Below are positions 26,439 through 35,289 of a stretch of 64,000 bases of DNA, piece by piece (positions within the stretch are counted from its first letter, which is position 1; every line of letters starts with the position of its first letter). The stretch spans positions 220,476 through 284,475 of the forward strand of contig NVTE01000001.1 in assembly GCA_002401455.1 (NCBI GenBank), written 5' to 3'. Position numbers and translations under genes: made by a program. The notes under the pieces are model-generated. The model was not told the DNA's origin and ran no database searches. It saw only the letters and a program-made list of their open reading frames with translations. The DNA is from Alphaproteobacteria bacterium. GTDB taxonomy: Bacteria; Pseudomonadota; Alphaproteobacteria; Sphingomonadales; Emcibacteraceae.

Positions 26439-26966
26439 TTACGTCAGATAACGGATGGGGTCTTTGCCGTCCCAATTCTCTGACGCCCCCTCGATCATGG
26501 CAAAAAACTCTGCCACCGGCGGGGTGAATTCGATGATTTCAACCATACTCTGGATCTGCTCCCGGGCATCCATATAAACAAAACGACCGCCGACACCCGC
26601 AGCCCCTGAAAAACAGACTTCCAAGCCCTGATCCAGATGTTTCTGCACATCCTCGTCAAAGTTCTCGGTCATATAAGCCCAATGGTGAAAGCAATAGCCT
26701 TTTTCTGCCAAGACCTCGCTATAAACTGACGCGCCCTCACTGATTTGCTCGATGAACTCAATACACATGCCGCCACTATAGCCCAAAGCAAGACGGATAT
26801 TAACGTCCTTCATGGCTTCGCCCCGATATTTCGGGTCAATAATTTCAAAATTATCAATAACAAAAAAGGGCCCCGCCGTCAGGAATCCAGACCATTTTTC
26901 AATAGCCTCTTCAATATTATCAACAATATAGGCAATTTGTGCGACACTTCCCAATGGCTGTTTCAT
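26439..26966 (-). CDS. VOC (glyoxalase/dioxygenase-fold) family protein
   Basis: 175 residues. The N-terminal I-A-Y-I-V-D-N-I-E-E-A-I-E-K-W start, the Y-C-F-H-H-W-A-Y-M-T-E-N-F-D-E-D central metal-side strand and the C-terminal S-M-V-E-I-I-E-F segment fit the VOC fold (paired beta-alpha-beta-beta-beta units), seen in methylmalonyl-CoA epimerase and ring-cleaving dioxygenases. The central His and the Glu of M-V-E-I-I are candidate metal ligands. It is the last gene of the minus-strand island that contains two SDRs and a TonB receptor, so it likely acts on the same substrate. The reaction is unknown. Confidence 0.75.
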   Translation of the reverse strand: MKQPLGSVAQIAYIVDNIEEAIEKWSGFLTAGPFFVIDNFEIIDPKYRGEAMKDVNIRLALGYSGGMCIEFIEQISEGASVYSEVLAEKGYCFHHWAYMTENFDEDVQKHLDQGLEVCFSGAAGVGGRFVYMDAREQIQSMVEIIEFTPPVAEFFAMIEGASENWDGKDPIRYLT

Positions 26967-26984
26967 GGCCTTAACCCTCTCTCT

Positions 26985-27779
26985 TTACCCGTTTAACTGC
27001 ATACCGCCATCGACAACAAATTGTCCACCGGTCACATGTTTTGATTCATCCGATGCCAGGAACAGCACCATATAGGCAATATCATCCGGCTCACCGAATT
27101 CGCCCATGGGAATTTTTTTCAGGAATTCCTGCTCCACGACTTCCTGGGGAACGCCCATCTGATGCGCTGTCTCCGCAAACATATTCTCCAGCATCGGGGT
27201 TTTGATCTGGCCGGGATGGACCGTGTTACAGCGCACCCTCGACCCGGTTGTGGCACAATGCATGGCCACGGACATGGACAGTTGGCGGACCGCCGCCTTG
27301 CTGGCCCCATAAGGGGTAATGAATGGCGTCGCGACCAGGGCCGCAATGGAAGACATATTGATGATCGACCCGCCGCCGCCCTTCCGCATATAATCGATGG
27401 CATATTTACAGCCCAGGAAGACACTGTCGCCATTGACTTTCTGAAGCCTCTGCCACTCTTCCAGAGTTGTGGTTTCGGGATTTACCCCCTTGATATTGCC
27501 ACTGATGCCAGCATTATTAACCAGGATATCCAACCGGCCATGTTTTACATAAACCTGACTTAGAATGTCCTGCCATCTGGCCTCATCCGCCACATCCTGC
27601 AGCAGGAAATCCGCGCCAATATTTTCCGCTTGAAGGCGACCCTGCTCATCCTGGATATCCGTGATGATAGCGGTGGCCCCTTCCCGCACCAGAAGTGCCG
27701 CGATGGCCAGACCAAGGCCGGACGCCCCGCCGGTGACAAGGGCAACTTTACCGGCGACCCGCCGTGTCGTTTCAGTCAT
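26985..27779 (-). CDS. SDR family oxidoreductase
   Basis: 264 residues, classical SDR. Motifs: T-G-G-A-S-G-L-G at about 16-23, D-I-Q-D (NAD preference) at about 41, N-N-A-G-I-S-G at about 90, S-S-I-A-A-L-V and catalytic Y-G-A-S-K at about 160-165, and V-H-P-G-Q-I-K-T-P-M-L. It resembles cyclopentanol or 2,5-dichloro-diol dehydrogenase-like enzymes that oxidise cyclic alcohols. It starts two bases after the stop of the next SDR, giving an SDR-SDR-VOC unit. Confidence 0.87.
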   Translation of the reverse strand: MTETTRRVAGKVALVTGGASGLGLAIAALLVREGATAIITDIQDEQGRLQAENIGADFLLQDVADEARWQDILSQVYVKHGRLDILVNNAGISGNIKGVNPETTTLEEWQRLQKVNGDSVFLGCKYAIDYMRKGGGGSIINMSSIAALVATPFITPYGASKAAVRQLSMSVAMHCATTGSRVRCNTVHPGQIKTPMLENMFAETAHQMGVPQEVVEQEFLKKIPMGEFGEPDDIAYMVLFLASDESKHVTGGQFVVDGGMQLNG

Positions 27780-27781
27780 GA

Positions 27782-28576
27782 TTATTCCCCCTTCGTTGAA
27801 TGTTGTGCAGGCATACCTGCCAGTTGACCACCGTCAATAACCATTTGATGGCCCGTGACCATTCCGGCCTCCGGGGAGCAAAGATACAATATTGCGCTGG
27901 CGATATCCTCTGGCTTGGCCACGCGGCCAAGGGGCACTTGTGACGCCATGCCATCAAGCATCGCCTGCCGGTCACCAAAGGCATCGGCAATCGGGTCCAG
28001 CATTTCCGTATCCACATAGGTTGGATGAACGCTGTTACAGCGAATGTCATAGCCTTTGCCAGCACAATATAACGCCACTGACTTTGTCAACAGGGTCACC
28101 CCGCCTTTCGAGGCACAGTATCCGGCAAGGTCTTCGGCACCAACCAAACCGCCTAAGGAGGAAACATTGGCAATTGCCGCTGGTTTTCCAGATTTTTTCA
28201 TTAGTTTGATGGCTTTCTGGCAGCCGAGGAATGTCCCTGTCAGATTGACGGACATCATGGCATTCCACTCCGCCAGCGGCATTTCCTCAAAGTCACCGGC
28301 AAACCCAATACCAGCACTATTAACCAGGATTTCAAGACCACCAAAGGTCTCTTCAGTACATTTCATGATGTCATTCCAGCCATCTTCCGAACTGACATCC
28401 AGTTTGAAACCGATGGAATCCGTCGCCAGACTTTTGGCGACTTTCTCAGCAGTATCAAAGTTAATGTCTGCAACAATCACATGGCAGCCTTCACTGGCCA
28501 ACTGAACCGCAGTTGCGCGTCCGATACCGGACGCACCCCCTGTGATTATTGCGGTTTTTCCTTTAAATCGAGTCAT
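27782..28576 (-). CDS. SDR family oxidoreductase
   Basis: 264 residues, exactly the length of its neighbour and probably a tandem paralogue. Motifs: T-G-G-A-S-G-I-G-R-A at about 12-21, A-D-I-N-F-D, V-N-S-A-G-I-G-F-A-G (Ser in place of the second Asn of N-N-A-G), catalytic S-S-L-G-G-L-V and Y-C-A-S-K-G, and C-N-S-V-H-P-T-Y-V-D-T-E-M-L. It sits nine bases after the TonB receptor stop and two bases before the next SDR. The two may act sequentially, for example on a diol, or with opposite stereoselectivity; this is inference. Confidence 0.87.
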   Translation of the reverse strand: MTRFKGKTAIITGGASGIGRATAVQLASEGCHVIVADINFDTAEKVAKSLATDSIGFKLDVSSEDGWNDIMKCTEETFGGLEILVNSAGIGFAGDFEEMPLAEWNAMMSVNLTGTFLGCQKAIKLMKKSGKPAAIANVSSLGGLVGAEDLAGYCASKGGVTLLTKSVALYCAGKGYDIRCNSVHPTYVDTEMLDPIADAFGDRQAMLDGMASQVPLGRVAKPEDIASAILYLCSPEAGMVTGHQMVIDGGQLAGMPAQHSTKGE

Positions 28577-28585
28577 GATTTCCCC

Positions 28586-30985
28586 TTAGAAATTACGTGT
28601 AACCGAGAGGAAATATTCTCTGGGGCGGCCAAAGTAACCTTCGAAATAGCCAAAGGCACTGACATCAACACCATTGCTGAGATATTTTTTGTCAGCAAGG
28701 TTAGTGCCCACAAGCGCGACCCGCCAGTCGCCATCCAGCGTTTCATAAGTAATGCCTGCATCAAACAGCCAATAGCCTTCCTGCGTTAGAGGAACTGTGT
28801 TGAAGGGGTCCTTGTATGTCTTGCTTTTATAAGCCCCCCCGCCCCGCAAAGAGATTTCCCCATTGTCGCCCACAGGGATGGCATATTGCACACTGCCGTT
28901 GAAGGTCCACTCCGGCGCATCCGCCAGTTTATTACTTTTTAACAGACCGGATGTCTCATCCAAATCAGTATATTCATTATGGAGATAACCAAGTCCCATA
29001 TGAATTTGCAATTCAGGCGTTGGCATCGCCTTTACTTCCAGCTCAAACCCATATAATTCAGCCTCACCTGCATTTTCAACCGGCAGAATCAACAGGCCGC
29101 CAGGGTCAGAGCGCACAGTGGTAATTTGAATATTCCTATACTGATTAAAGAAGGCGGAGAAATTGGCAATCAGACGACCGTCATGCCATTTTGACTTGGT
29201 ACCCACTTCAAAACTATTCAGGGTTTCCGGTTCATAAGGGTCATTTTCCGTCCCTACCTGTGGTCGTGGAGACCAACCGCCACTTTTAAAGCCACGGGAA
29301 TAGAGAGCATATAACATCAGATCCTCTGTTGCCTGATAATCGACACCAAATTTAGGAGAAAACTCGCTCCAGCTTTCTTCCAGAGGCGGACCGAAACGAC
29401 CATCAACGCTCTCGGCAACGCCCTCTTCACGCATGGTAATGATATAGCCTGACTGGGGATTTGTGAACGTTCTGGAAAGTTTTTTCTTGTCGTAAGTGTA
29501 CCGCAATCCAGCTGTCACACTTAATTTTTCTGTAACATCATATGTTCCATGTAAAAAGCCTGCAAGACTGTCAACTTTGATACTACTCAATGGGACTAGG
29601 TCAAGTTCAAACCCGGCGATATCAAAGGTTCCTGAAATCAATTTTACATTATTATTATCACTGGCACTTTCATGAAATCCATAGATCCCCGCAAGCCAGT
29701 TCAATTTACCATCAAAGCTGACGCCGGAAAGCTGAATTTCCTGAGAAATCTGTGATTGCTTAAATTTGTTAAATGTTTCAACAATCGGGAAAGGTGAATG
29801 ATCGCCATCTCGGGAGAAGGTCGCCTTGATCTTCCGATATGCTGATATGGATTTTACAGATAATGTCTCGCTCAAGGTCCAGTCCAATATCATAGACAGC
29901 CCCCATATGTCATTATTATCCACGGCTGGTGCCGTACCATTAGACTGGGAAGAATTCCCTGTTATCCAACGGCCATCAAATGCAGAGCCCGCTGGCAATC
30001 CCAGAACCGGGCCCCAGAGATTGGGAATAACAACAGGATTATAGAAGGCTTCGATCAAACCACTTCCGGGCACCACGGATGGCTGATTTGTCACAGGGTT
30101 CAAAACAGTATTACCCGCTCCATCCAGTAATATTGCGGCCCCCGCCGTTGAATCTACGATGGCCAATAATGTTCCCGGCGCACCATTCTGTCTCTGGCGT
30201 TGTATATCACCAGCAAAATGGATTGAAAAATCATCACTGGCCTCTATAACGAAATCAGCACGAAATAAATCCTTATTCACATTCCCAAGATCAACACCGT
30301 CTGCAATTCTTGTTACATAACCGTCCTTGTTCAAGGTAGCCGCCTGCACCCGCCCTGCAATGTTATCAGTCAAAGGAAAATCAAGGGAAAATGCTCCATC
30401 AATCTGATCATAATTACCAACCGTAACCTTTACTTTTCCGCCTAATTCACCTGTTGGTTTTTTTGTCACCACTTTAATGGCGCCCCCGATGGTATTTTTA
30501 CCATAAAGTGTGCCTTGTGGTCCGCGCAGAACCTCAACCCGTTCCACATCGACCAGCGACAACATGCCGCCGACACTGCGGGCTAAATAAACATCATCAA
30601 TATAAAGCCCAACACCCGGATCATTCGGGAACAGGAAATCAGACTGCCCGATTCCCCTAATATATGCCTGAGCCGCACTACCGCCTCCATCTGGGCGACC
30701 ATTGCTCAATTCTAGGTTCGGTGTAAAATTGTTAATACCCTGAAGGTTTGTAATACCTCTTTTTTCCAACCCTTCACCGGAAAAAGCGGTTACAGAAACC
30801 GGTACATTCTGCAAGGTCTCTTCGCGTTTTCGTGCGGTAACCACGATTTCTTCAAAACCAACATTGGCAGTTTTTCCGTCTTCTTCTGCCGCAAAAGCGA
30901 TCGTATTTTGCTCCAAACATGTCAGACTTGCCATAAGTGCCAACGTTGAATAAAGCCCGCGTTTCTCCCAAATAGATTTTGTCAT
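28586..30985 (-). CDS. TonB-dependent receptor
   Basis: 799 residues. Signal peptide (basic K-S-I-W-E-K-R, hydrophobic, A-F-A cleavage), TonB-box-like F-E-E-I-V-V-T-A-R-K-R, plug with Y-I-R-G-I-G-Q-S-D and V-E-V-L-R-G-P-Q-G-T-L-Y-G-K-N-T-I-G-G-A-I-K-V, and a long barrel ending V-T-R-N-F. It belongs to the broad sphingomonad-type receptors that import organic substrates rather than only siderophores. Its DNA is visibly more AT-rich than the flanking housekeeping genes. It heads the receptor-SDR-SDR-VOC operon and is divergent from a LuxR-type regulator. Confidence 0.93.
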   Translation of the reverse strand: MTKSIWEKRGLYSTLALMASLTCLEQNTIAFAAEEDGKTANVGFEEIVVTARKREETLQNVPVSVTAFSGEGLEKRGITNLQGINNFTPNLELSNGRPDGGGSAAQAYIRGIGQSDFLFPNDPGVGLYIDDVYLARSVGGMLSLVDVERVEVLRGPQGTLYGKNTIGGAIKVVTKKPTGELGGKVKVTVGNYDQIDGAFSLDFPLTDNIAGRVQAATLNKDGYVTRIADGVDLGNVNKDLFRADFVIEASDDFSIHFAGDIQRQRQNGAPGTLLAIVDSTAGAAILLDGAGNTVLNPVTNQPSVVPGSGLIEAFYNPVVIPNLWGPVLGLPAGSAFDGRWITGNSSQSNGTAPAVDNNDIWGLSMILDWTLSETLSVKSISAYRKIKATFSRDGDHSPFPIVETFNKFKQSQISQEIQLSGVSFDGKLNWLAGIYGFHESASDNNNVKLISGTFDIAGFELDLVPLSSIKVDSLAGFLHGTYDVTEKLSVTAGLRYTYDKKKLSRTFTNPQSGYIITMREEGVAESVDGRFGPPLEESWSEFSPKFGVDYQATEDLMLYALYSRGFKSGGWSPRPQVGTENDPYEPETLNSFEVGTKSKWHDGRLIANFSAFFNQYRNIQITTVRSDPGGLLILPVENAGEAELYGFELEVKAMPTPELQIHMGLGYLHNEYTDLDETSGLLKSNKLADAPEWTFNGSVQYAIPVGDNGEISLRGGGAYKSKTYKDPFNTVPLTQEGYWLFDAGITYETLDGDWRVALVGTNLADKKYLSNGVDVSAFGYFEGYFGRPREYFLSVTRNF

Positions 30986-31106
30986 TTTATTAACCCTATA
31001 CTTTTAAATTTATCTAACACCCGTTAATTTTGACCGTTTCAGCGACAAAATTCCAAGCTACATGATGATCAGGGAAAAAGCGATGACGGCCAATAGCGGA
31101 AAACAC

Positions 31107-31132
31107 CTATTTTATTTGTTAGCGTAAAATAG
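31107..31132. promoter_or_regulatory. Inverted repeat CTATTTTA-N10-TAAAATAG
   Basis: Perfect 8-bp arms with a 10-bp spacer in the 233-bp gap between the divergent TonB receptor (starts 30985) and the LuxR-type gene. The position and size suit a regulator binding site; that LuxR binds it is inference. Confidence 0.4.
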
Positions 31133-31161
31133 TATAGTTCCTGAGAAATAAAGGGGCAGTC

Positions 31162-31200
31162 TTTTGATTTTGGAAAAAAAATAGAAAAACCAAATCAAAA
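31162..31200. promoter_or_regulatory. Inverted repeat just upstream of the LuxR-type gene
   Basis: TTTTGATTTTGG (31162-31173) and CCAAATCAAAA (31190-31200) form arms with a single bulged T and a 16-nt A-rich loop, 18 bp before the start codon. It could be a transcript hairpin in the leader or a second operator. There is no T-tract after it, so it is not a terminator. Confidence 0.4.
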
Positions 31201-31218
31201 CCTGCTATTTTCGGGAGA

Positions 31219-32343
31219 ATGCATATGAGTTCCTCAAACACTATAAGTGTGTCAGAATATTTTGACATCAATGATAAGTTATCTGGTGCCTCCAGCTTTT
31301 ATGACATCAGCCAAAAGATATTATCGCCTCTGGCCCAGTTGATTGGAGCAGAAAGCAGCATCTTTGCTGTCATAAAGAAGAACAAGCGGGGCATGAACGC
31401 TTCTAATTTTATCAGCAATAGTGTCGATAAAAAAAGTTCCTCAAATTATGAAAAATATTTTCAGAAGGTGGATCCTGTACTGCCTCATGCCTTTAACTCA
31501 ACTCAATTATGCTATCGGTCCGGCCAATCAAAGAGCTTCACGTTCACCCTGGATAATATCGTTGATCCGCGAAAATTCTCCTCTGGCGAATATTACAATG
31601 AATTTCTGCGGCCCAATTCCATCCGTCAGGTTCTGGCTATGGGCATTCCATCAAGCATTGATAGTTCATTGGTTTATATTCTCGGATTTCACCGTTATAG
31701 CGATAACCCTTTCAGACAAAAAGATACGCTGGCTTCAACCTATTTCGGTCCCGCCCTGTTCAATATCCTCAATGGCCTGGAATTAAAAAGCCAACTGCTT
31801 GATAGCAATATGATCGTCTCCCAACTGCAAAACCAGGTTTCAGAGACCGGTTTGATTATTATCAATAGAAACCATAACGTAATTTTTGCCAATCAAACCG
31901 GCCAAAAACATGTCAACATAAAACCCGCCAACAAGGATCGTTATTCAGACCTTGATGACAGTCTTAAAGCTGAACTCAGGTCACAACTGCCCCTGACCGG
32001 CATCCCCTCCTCCAGGCAAATTGAATTCGAACATGGTCCAACAAAGGTCAGTGCCCGGATCATTACCTCTGATGCCAATAATCATGAACAACGCATAATC
32101 CTGCATACCCGGCGCTCAAACCAAAACAACATAAGTGCCCTTGAAATGGAAAAATACGACCTGACGAACCGGGAAACAGACATCTCCAGCCTGATTGTCA
32201 TAGGGTTGACGAACCCTGAGATCTCAGACAAGCTCTGCATCAGCACCCGAACAGTCGAAAATCACCTGAGATCCATTTATGCCAAGGCAAATGTCAAAAA
32301 CAGGACCAGCCTGGCCTATAAATTAGCCCCGGCGCAGCATTAA
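31219..32343 (+). CDS. LuxR-family transcriptional regulator
   Basis: 374 residues (M-H-M-S...). The third codon ATG at 31225 has better spacing from GGGAGA and may be the true start. The C-terminal LuxR/GerE helix-turn-helix is clear at about 310-370: L-T-N-R-E-T-D-I-S-S-L-I-V-I-G-L-T-N-P-E-I-S-D-K-L-C-I-S split by T-R-T-V-E-N-H-L-R-S-I-Y. The N-terminal 230 residues look like a GAF/PAS-type sensor, not a classical acyl-homoserine-lactone domain. It is divergent from the receptor-SDR operon and upstream of the cupin and ThDP genes, so it probably controls both in response to the pathway substrate. Confidence 0.87.
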   Translation: MHMSSSNTISVSEYFDINDKLSGASSFYDISQKILSPLAQLIGAESSIFAVIKKNKRGMNASNFISNSVDKKSSSNYEKYFQKVDPVLPHAFNSTQLCYRSGQSKSFTFTLDNIVDPRKFSSGEYYNEFLRPNSIRQVLAMGIPSSIDSSLVYILGFHRYSDNPFRQKDTLASTYFGPALFNILNGLELKSQLLDSNMIVSQLQNQVSETGLIIINRNHNVIFANQTGQKHVNIKPANKDRYSDLDDSLKAELRSQLPLTGIPSSRQIEFEHGPTKVSARIITSDANNHEQRIILHTRRSNQNNISALEMEKYDLTNRETDISSLIVIGLTNPEISDKLCISTRTVENHLRSIYAKANVKNRTSLAYKLAPAQH

Positions 32344-32430
32344 TAAACATCTAAAATAAGTATTTTACGTCATAGGGCTATGGGACCGGGGCTTTTATAT
32401 TTCCTTTAATACCAACAAAGGAGAGATTTC

Positions 32431-32919
32431 ATGTCAGATAGTGTTTTAACCACGGATAATAATGTCAAAGCCAATACCCCTCATCGGCCGGCATTTTTTG
32501 ATGCCAATAACCTGCCCTGGTCCGATTGGGTTATGGATGGTACATATTTCAAACTTTTAAACATCAACGAACTGACCGGCGGTTTCACCATGATGCTCAA
32601 GGTCGATCCAGAAGTAACAGCCCCGGTTCACCATCATATTGGCGGTATTGAAGCCTTTATCATAGAAGGTGAATTTGGCTACGGTGACGATGACCGCGGC
32701 GGAGTTGGCAGTTATGTTCTGGAAGCTGGCGGGTCCATCCATCAACCGGATTCCCCGGGTGGCGTAATCATGTTTGCCATCGCCCATGGCCCCCTGGTTG
32801 GCTATAACGAAGATGGCAGCATCGGGGTCGTTGTTGATGCCCGTTTGATGTATGGTCTGGCCCAACAGAATAATGCGGCAAGCCATATTACCATTACCAA
32901 TACGTTTACTGATGGCTAA
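32431..32919 (+). CDS. Cupin-domain protein, ChrR / 2,4'-dihydroxyacetophenone dioxygenase-like
   Basis: 162 residues. The cupin core shows T-A-P-V-H-H-H-I-G-G-I-E-A-F-I-I-E-G-E-F, the His-His-Glu metal-binding motif 1, and G-G-S-I-H-Q-P-D-S-P-G-G, motif 2 with a further His. The surrounding P-W-S-D-W and Y-N-E-D-G-S elements resemble proteins labelled 2,4'-dihydroxyacetophenone dioxygenase family. If catalytic it would be an iron-dependent C-C bond cleaving oxygenase; a non-catalytic ChrR-like sensor is also possible. It follows the LuxR gene by 87 bp, has a strong AAAGGAGAG ribosome site and is closed by a strong terminator. Confidence 0.75.
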   Translation: MSDSVLTTDNNVKANTPHRPAFFDANNLPWSDWVMDGTYFKLLNINELTGGFTMMLKVDPEVTAPVHHHIGGIEAFIIEGEFGYGDDDRGGVGSYVLEAGGSIHQPDSPGGVIMFAIAHGPLVGYNEDGSIGVVVDARLMYGLAQQNNAASHITITNTFTDG

Positions 32920-32939
32920 TACACCCCTATCAGAAATGC

Positions 32940-32971
32940 ATAAGAGCTCCCTGTCACTAGGGGGCTCTTAT
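32940..32971 (+). terminator. Rho-independent-like terminator after the cupin gene
   Basis: ATAAGAGCTCCC (32940-32951) and GGGGGCTCTTAT (32960-32971) form a 12-bp stem (one G-U pair) with an 8-nt loop, followed by CATTTATG. It starts 21 bp after the stop codon. Confidence 0.8.
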
Positions 32972-33171
32972 CATTTATGCACCTGCAACGACCCCAAAAA
33001 TCCGCCGGTAAATAGGTGTATTCCGTCATTGTTGATCCCAAGAATCCACGGCACTATTCTTTTATATATTTTTGAATGACGGTCCAGAGGTTGATAAATC
33101 TTCCTGCCAACTGGCCGCGACAACTGCACAGATCAGGGCATTTTTAAAAATAAATATACGAGGAGAACTAA

Positions 33172-34890
33172 ATGACGGATTCAGTGAGTAGCATCCTGCT
33201 CAAGATACTCAAAAAACATCAGATCAAAAACATCTTTTGCCTGCCAGCAGCCCAATTGGGCATGGTCATGGATGGAGCCTCCCGGGATCCTTATTTCAAT
33301 TATGTCACCGTGCGTCATGAAGAAGCTGCGGGGCATATGGCCCATGCCATTGGAAAACTGACCAATTCCATGGGCGTCTGTTTTGGCACCGTTGGCCCGG
33401 GCGCCACCAATATGGTCCCCGGTGTTGCCGCCGCATGGGCCGATAATATTCCGCTTCTGGTCCTGACGCCCAATAATCCATCCCGGTCTATTGATCCCGG
33501 GAAAGACCAGCTCCAGGGCGCGGACCATATCGCACTTTATAAATCCATCACTAAATGGAGCGCGACCATTAGATACCCCGAAAGGGCGGCCGAACTTATC
33601 GAACGGGCCATTCATATTGCCCGCACTGGCCGTCCAGGTCCTGTACATCTTGATATCCCAGTTGATGTGGGGGCAGCCCTCGTTGAACATGATATCAACA
33701 GCATCCCCTCCATCCAGATCCCCCGGCCTGTGCCCAATTCTCACGACATGGAAAAAGTCGTCGAGATGCTGTGTAAAGCCTCTCGCCCTGTGTTGGTAGC
33801 CGGCGGCGGCATTGCCCGGTCAGACGCCGTGGAAGAATTTCGGGACCTGATTAAAATAACCGGATTTCCTGCAACCGGAACCGTCAATGGCCGGGGTATT
33901 ATTCCGGAGGACTGCGCAACCTTCATTGGCTGCGGCGGTATTCTGGCCGGTCACGGGGCCGTCAAGGCCCTGAAAGAGGCCGATGTCATCCTATCCGTTG
34001 GCTGTAAGTTCTCCACCTGGATGCCGGTTAACAAACTTCCGGCCTACCCCCCGGTTGAAGGCCAGAAAATAATCCAGGTGGACATTGACAACGAAGTTCT
34101 GGGCAGAAGTATTCCAACCTCTCTCGGCCTGGCCGCGGATGCCCGGGAATTTCTCAAGCTTCTCAATGGGGCCTTGGAGCACAAATCATTTAAAGCTGAC
34201 CCATCATGGGTTCAGGAGGTCCGGGCCGAATACCAGGATTATCGTAAAGAGCTCAATGACATTGCCGATCAGATTACCACGCCCAACACCAATATTCTCA
34301 ATGAAGCGGCGGCGGCGCGGGCCATCTCTGACCTTATCCCCGAGGATGCTATTGTGGTATTTGACGGCGGGCAAACCATGGAATGGACCAATAGTTTCAT
34401 TCATCCCTCCCATCCGAAAAATTATCTATTCACGCCGGGCATGGGGCACTTGGGGGTTGGAACGCCTTTTGCCAATGCTGCGAAACTTCTAAATCCGGAT
34501 CGGACCGTGGTCCTAATCACCGGCGACGGTGCCATGTGTTGCACAGGACAAGAACTGGAAACAGCAGCCCGCTACGGGTTAAATATTATTGTCATTGTCT
34601 TTAATGATTCCTGCTGGGGCATGTACCGTCCTTTTGGTGAAGGATTATTTGATAATCAGGATTTTGGCATGCAGCTGACCAATGTAAAATTCGCAACCCT
34701 GGCAGAAAGCTATGGCTGTATTGGGGAAGAAATTACCCTGGAAAGCCTGCCAGATGCCTTCGCTCGGGCACAAAAATCCCATCGGCCTGTCGTTCTGGAC
34801 CTTCAGGTTGATTTCACCGCCCACCCCATAGATGGTTTCTGGCCAGAAGTCGTGTTCGAGAATGTAGAATTCTCGCCTGTACTTCCTTAA
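33172..34890 (+). CDS. Thiamine diphosphate-dependent enzyme (acetolactate synthase-like)
   Basis: 572 residues with the three-domain layout of the acetolactate synthase/benzoylformate decarboxylase family. The catalytic Glu lies in V-R-H-E-E-A-A-G-H-M-A at about residue 50. The central FAD/NAD-like domain follows, and the ThDP motif G-D-G-A-M-C-C-T-G-Q-E-L-E-T-A-A-R-Y-G-L-N-I-I-V-I-V-F-N-D runs from about 448 (GDG...ND). Candidates are a carboligase, a 2-oxoacid decarboxylase, or a C-C hydrolase of the cyclohexane-1,2-dione hydrolase type; the sequence alone does not decide. A GAGGAG site precedes the ATG. With the SDRs and cupin it suggests breakdown of a ketone, diol or acyloin. Confidence 0.88.
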   Translation: MTDSVSSILLKILKKHQIKNIFCLPAAQLGMVMDGASRDPYFNYVTVRHEEAAGHMAHAIGKLTNSMGVCFGTVGPGATNMVPGVAAAWADNIPLLVLTPNNPSRSIDPGKDQLQGADHIALYKSITKWSATIRYPERAAELIERAIHIARTGRPGPVHLDIPVDVGAALVEHDINSIPSIQIPRPVPNSHDMEKVVEMLCKASRPVLVAGGGIARSDAVEEFRDLIKITGFPATGTVNGRGIIPEDCATFIGCGGILAGHGAVKALKEADVILSVGCKFSTWMPVNKLPAYPPVEGQKIIQVDIDNEVLGRSIPTSLGLAADAREFLKLLNGALEHKSFKADPSWVQEVRAEYQDYRKELNDIADQITTPNTNILNEAAAARAISDLIPEDAIVVFDGGQTMEWTNSFIHPSHPKNYLFTPGMGHLGVGTPFANAAKLLNPDRTVVLITGDGAMCCTGQELETAARYGLNIIVIVFNDSCWGMYRPFGEGLFDNQDFGMQLTNVKFATLAESYGCIGEEITLESLPDAFARAQKSHRPVVLDLQVDFTAHPIDGFWPEVVFENVEFSPVLP

Positions 34891-34898
34891 CTGTTTTT

Positions 34899-34926
34899 GG
34901 CCTCGCTCATTTTGCGAGGCCATTTT
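34899..34926 (+). terminator. Strong rho-independent terminator
   Basis: GGCCTCGC (34899-34906) and GCGAGGCC (34914-34921) form a perfect 8-bp stem with a 7-nt loop followed by ATTTTTCTTT, eight bases after the ThDP gene stop. Confidence 0.9.
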
Positions 34927-34980
34927 TCTTTCTGGATCCTCACCTCCCTATAACCTGAGCCAAATCCAATGCAGAGCATC

Positions 34981-35289
34981 TCATAACCGGCCGGATTTCT
35001 CCACATCAACACACCAGTAAACGCCCCCTCCCAAACCCCCGTTTAAAGAGGTGCGAATAGCGTCAAGTACCCGGTCTGCATCCTGATTCTCCAGCAGGAT
35101 ATCGACCCTCACCCGCGGCACATAACCGACAACTTTATCCCGGGCTGACAACAAGTGGTCACGCTCTGAATGGCTGCTATGCCCCTCAACTTTGGTGAAG
35201 GTAAAACCCGGCACGAAGTCCAGGGTGCGCAACAGATCCGACAGAGTTTCCTGTCCATTTTTATGAATGATGATAATGAGATTTTTCAT
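34981..35289 (-). CDS. DUF3240 family protein (PII-like, metal-efflux associated)
   Basis: 102 residues. The beta-alpha-beta pattern K-N-L-I-I-I-I-H-K-N...F-V-P-G-F-T-F-T-K-V-E-G-H-S, a loop S-E-R-D-H-L-L-S-A-R-D-K-V-V-G-Y-V-P-R-V-R-V-D-I-L-L and G-G-G-V-Y-W fits the DUF3240 family, whose members sit downstream of CzcA/CusA genes and have a ferredoxin-like, PII-related fold. A role in sensing or tuning metal efflux is inferred from context. Its ATG overlaps the czcA stop, so it is translationally coupled as the last gene of the operon. Confidence 0.82.
   Translation of the reverse strand: MKNLIIIIHKNGQETLSDLLRTLDFVPGFTFTKVEGHSSHSERDHLLSARDKVVGYVPRVRVDILLENQDADRVLDAIRTSLNGGLGGGVYWCVDVEKSGRL

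Noticed and set aside
33172-34890. Biosynthetic acetolactate synthase ilvB
   Set aside because: No ilvN small subunit or other branched-chain gene follows; the context is catabolic, so a specific ilvB call is not supported.
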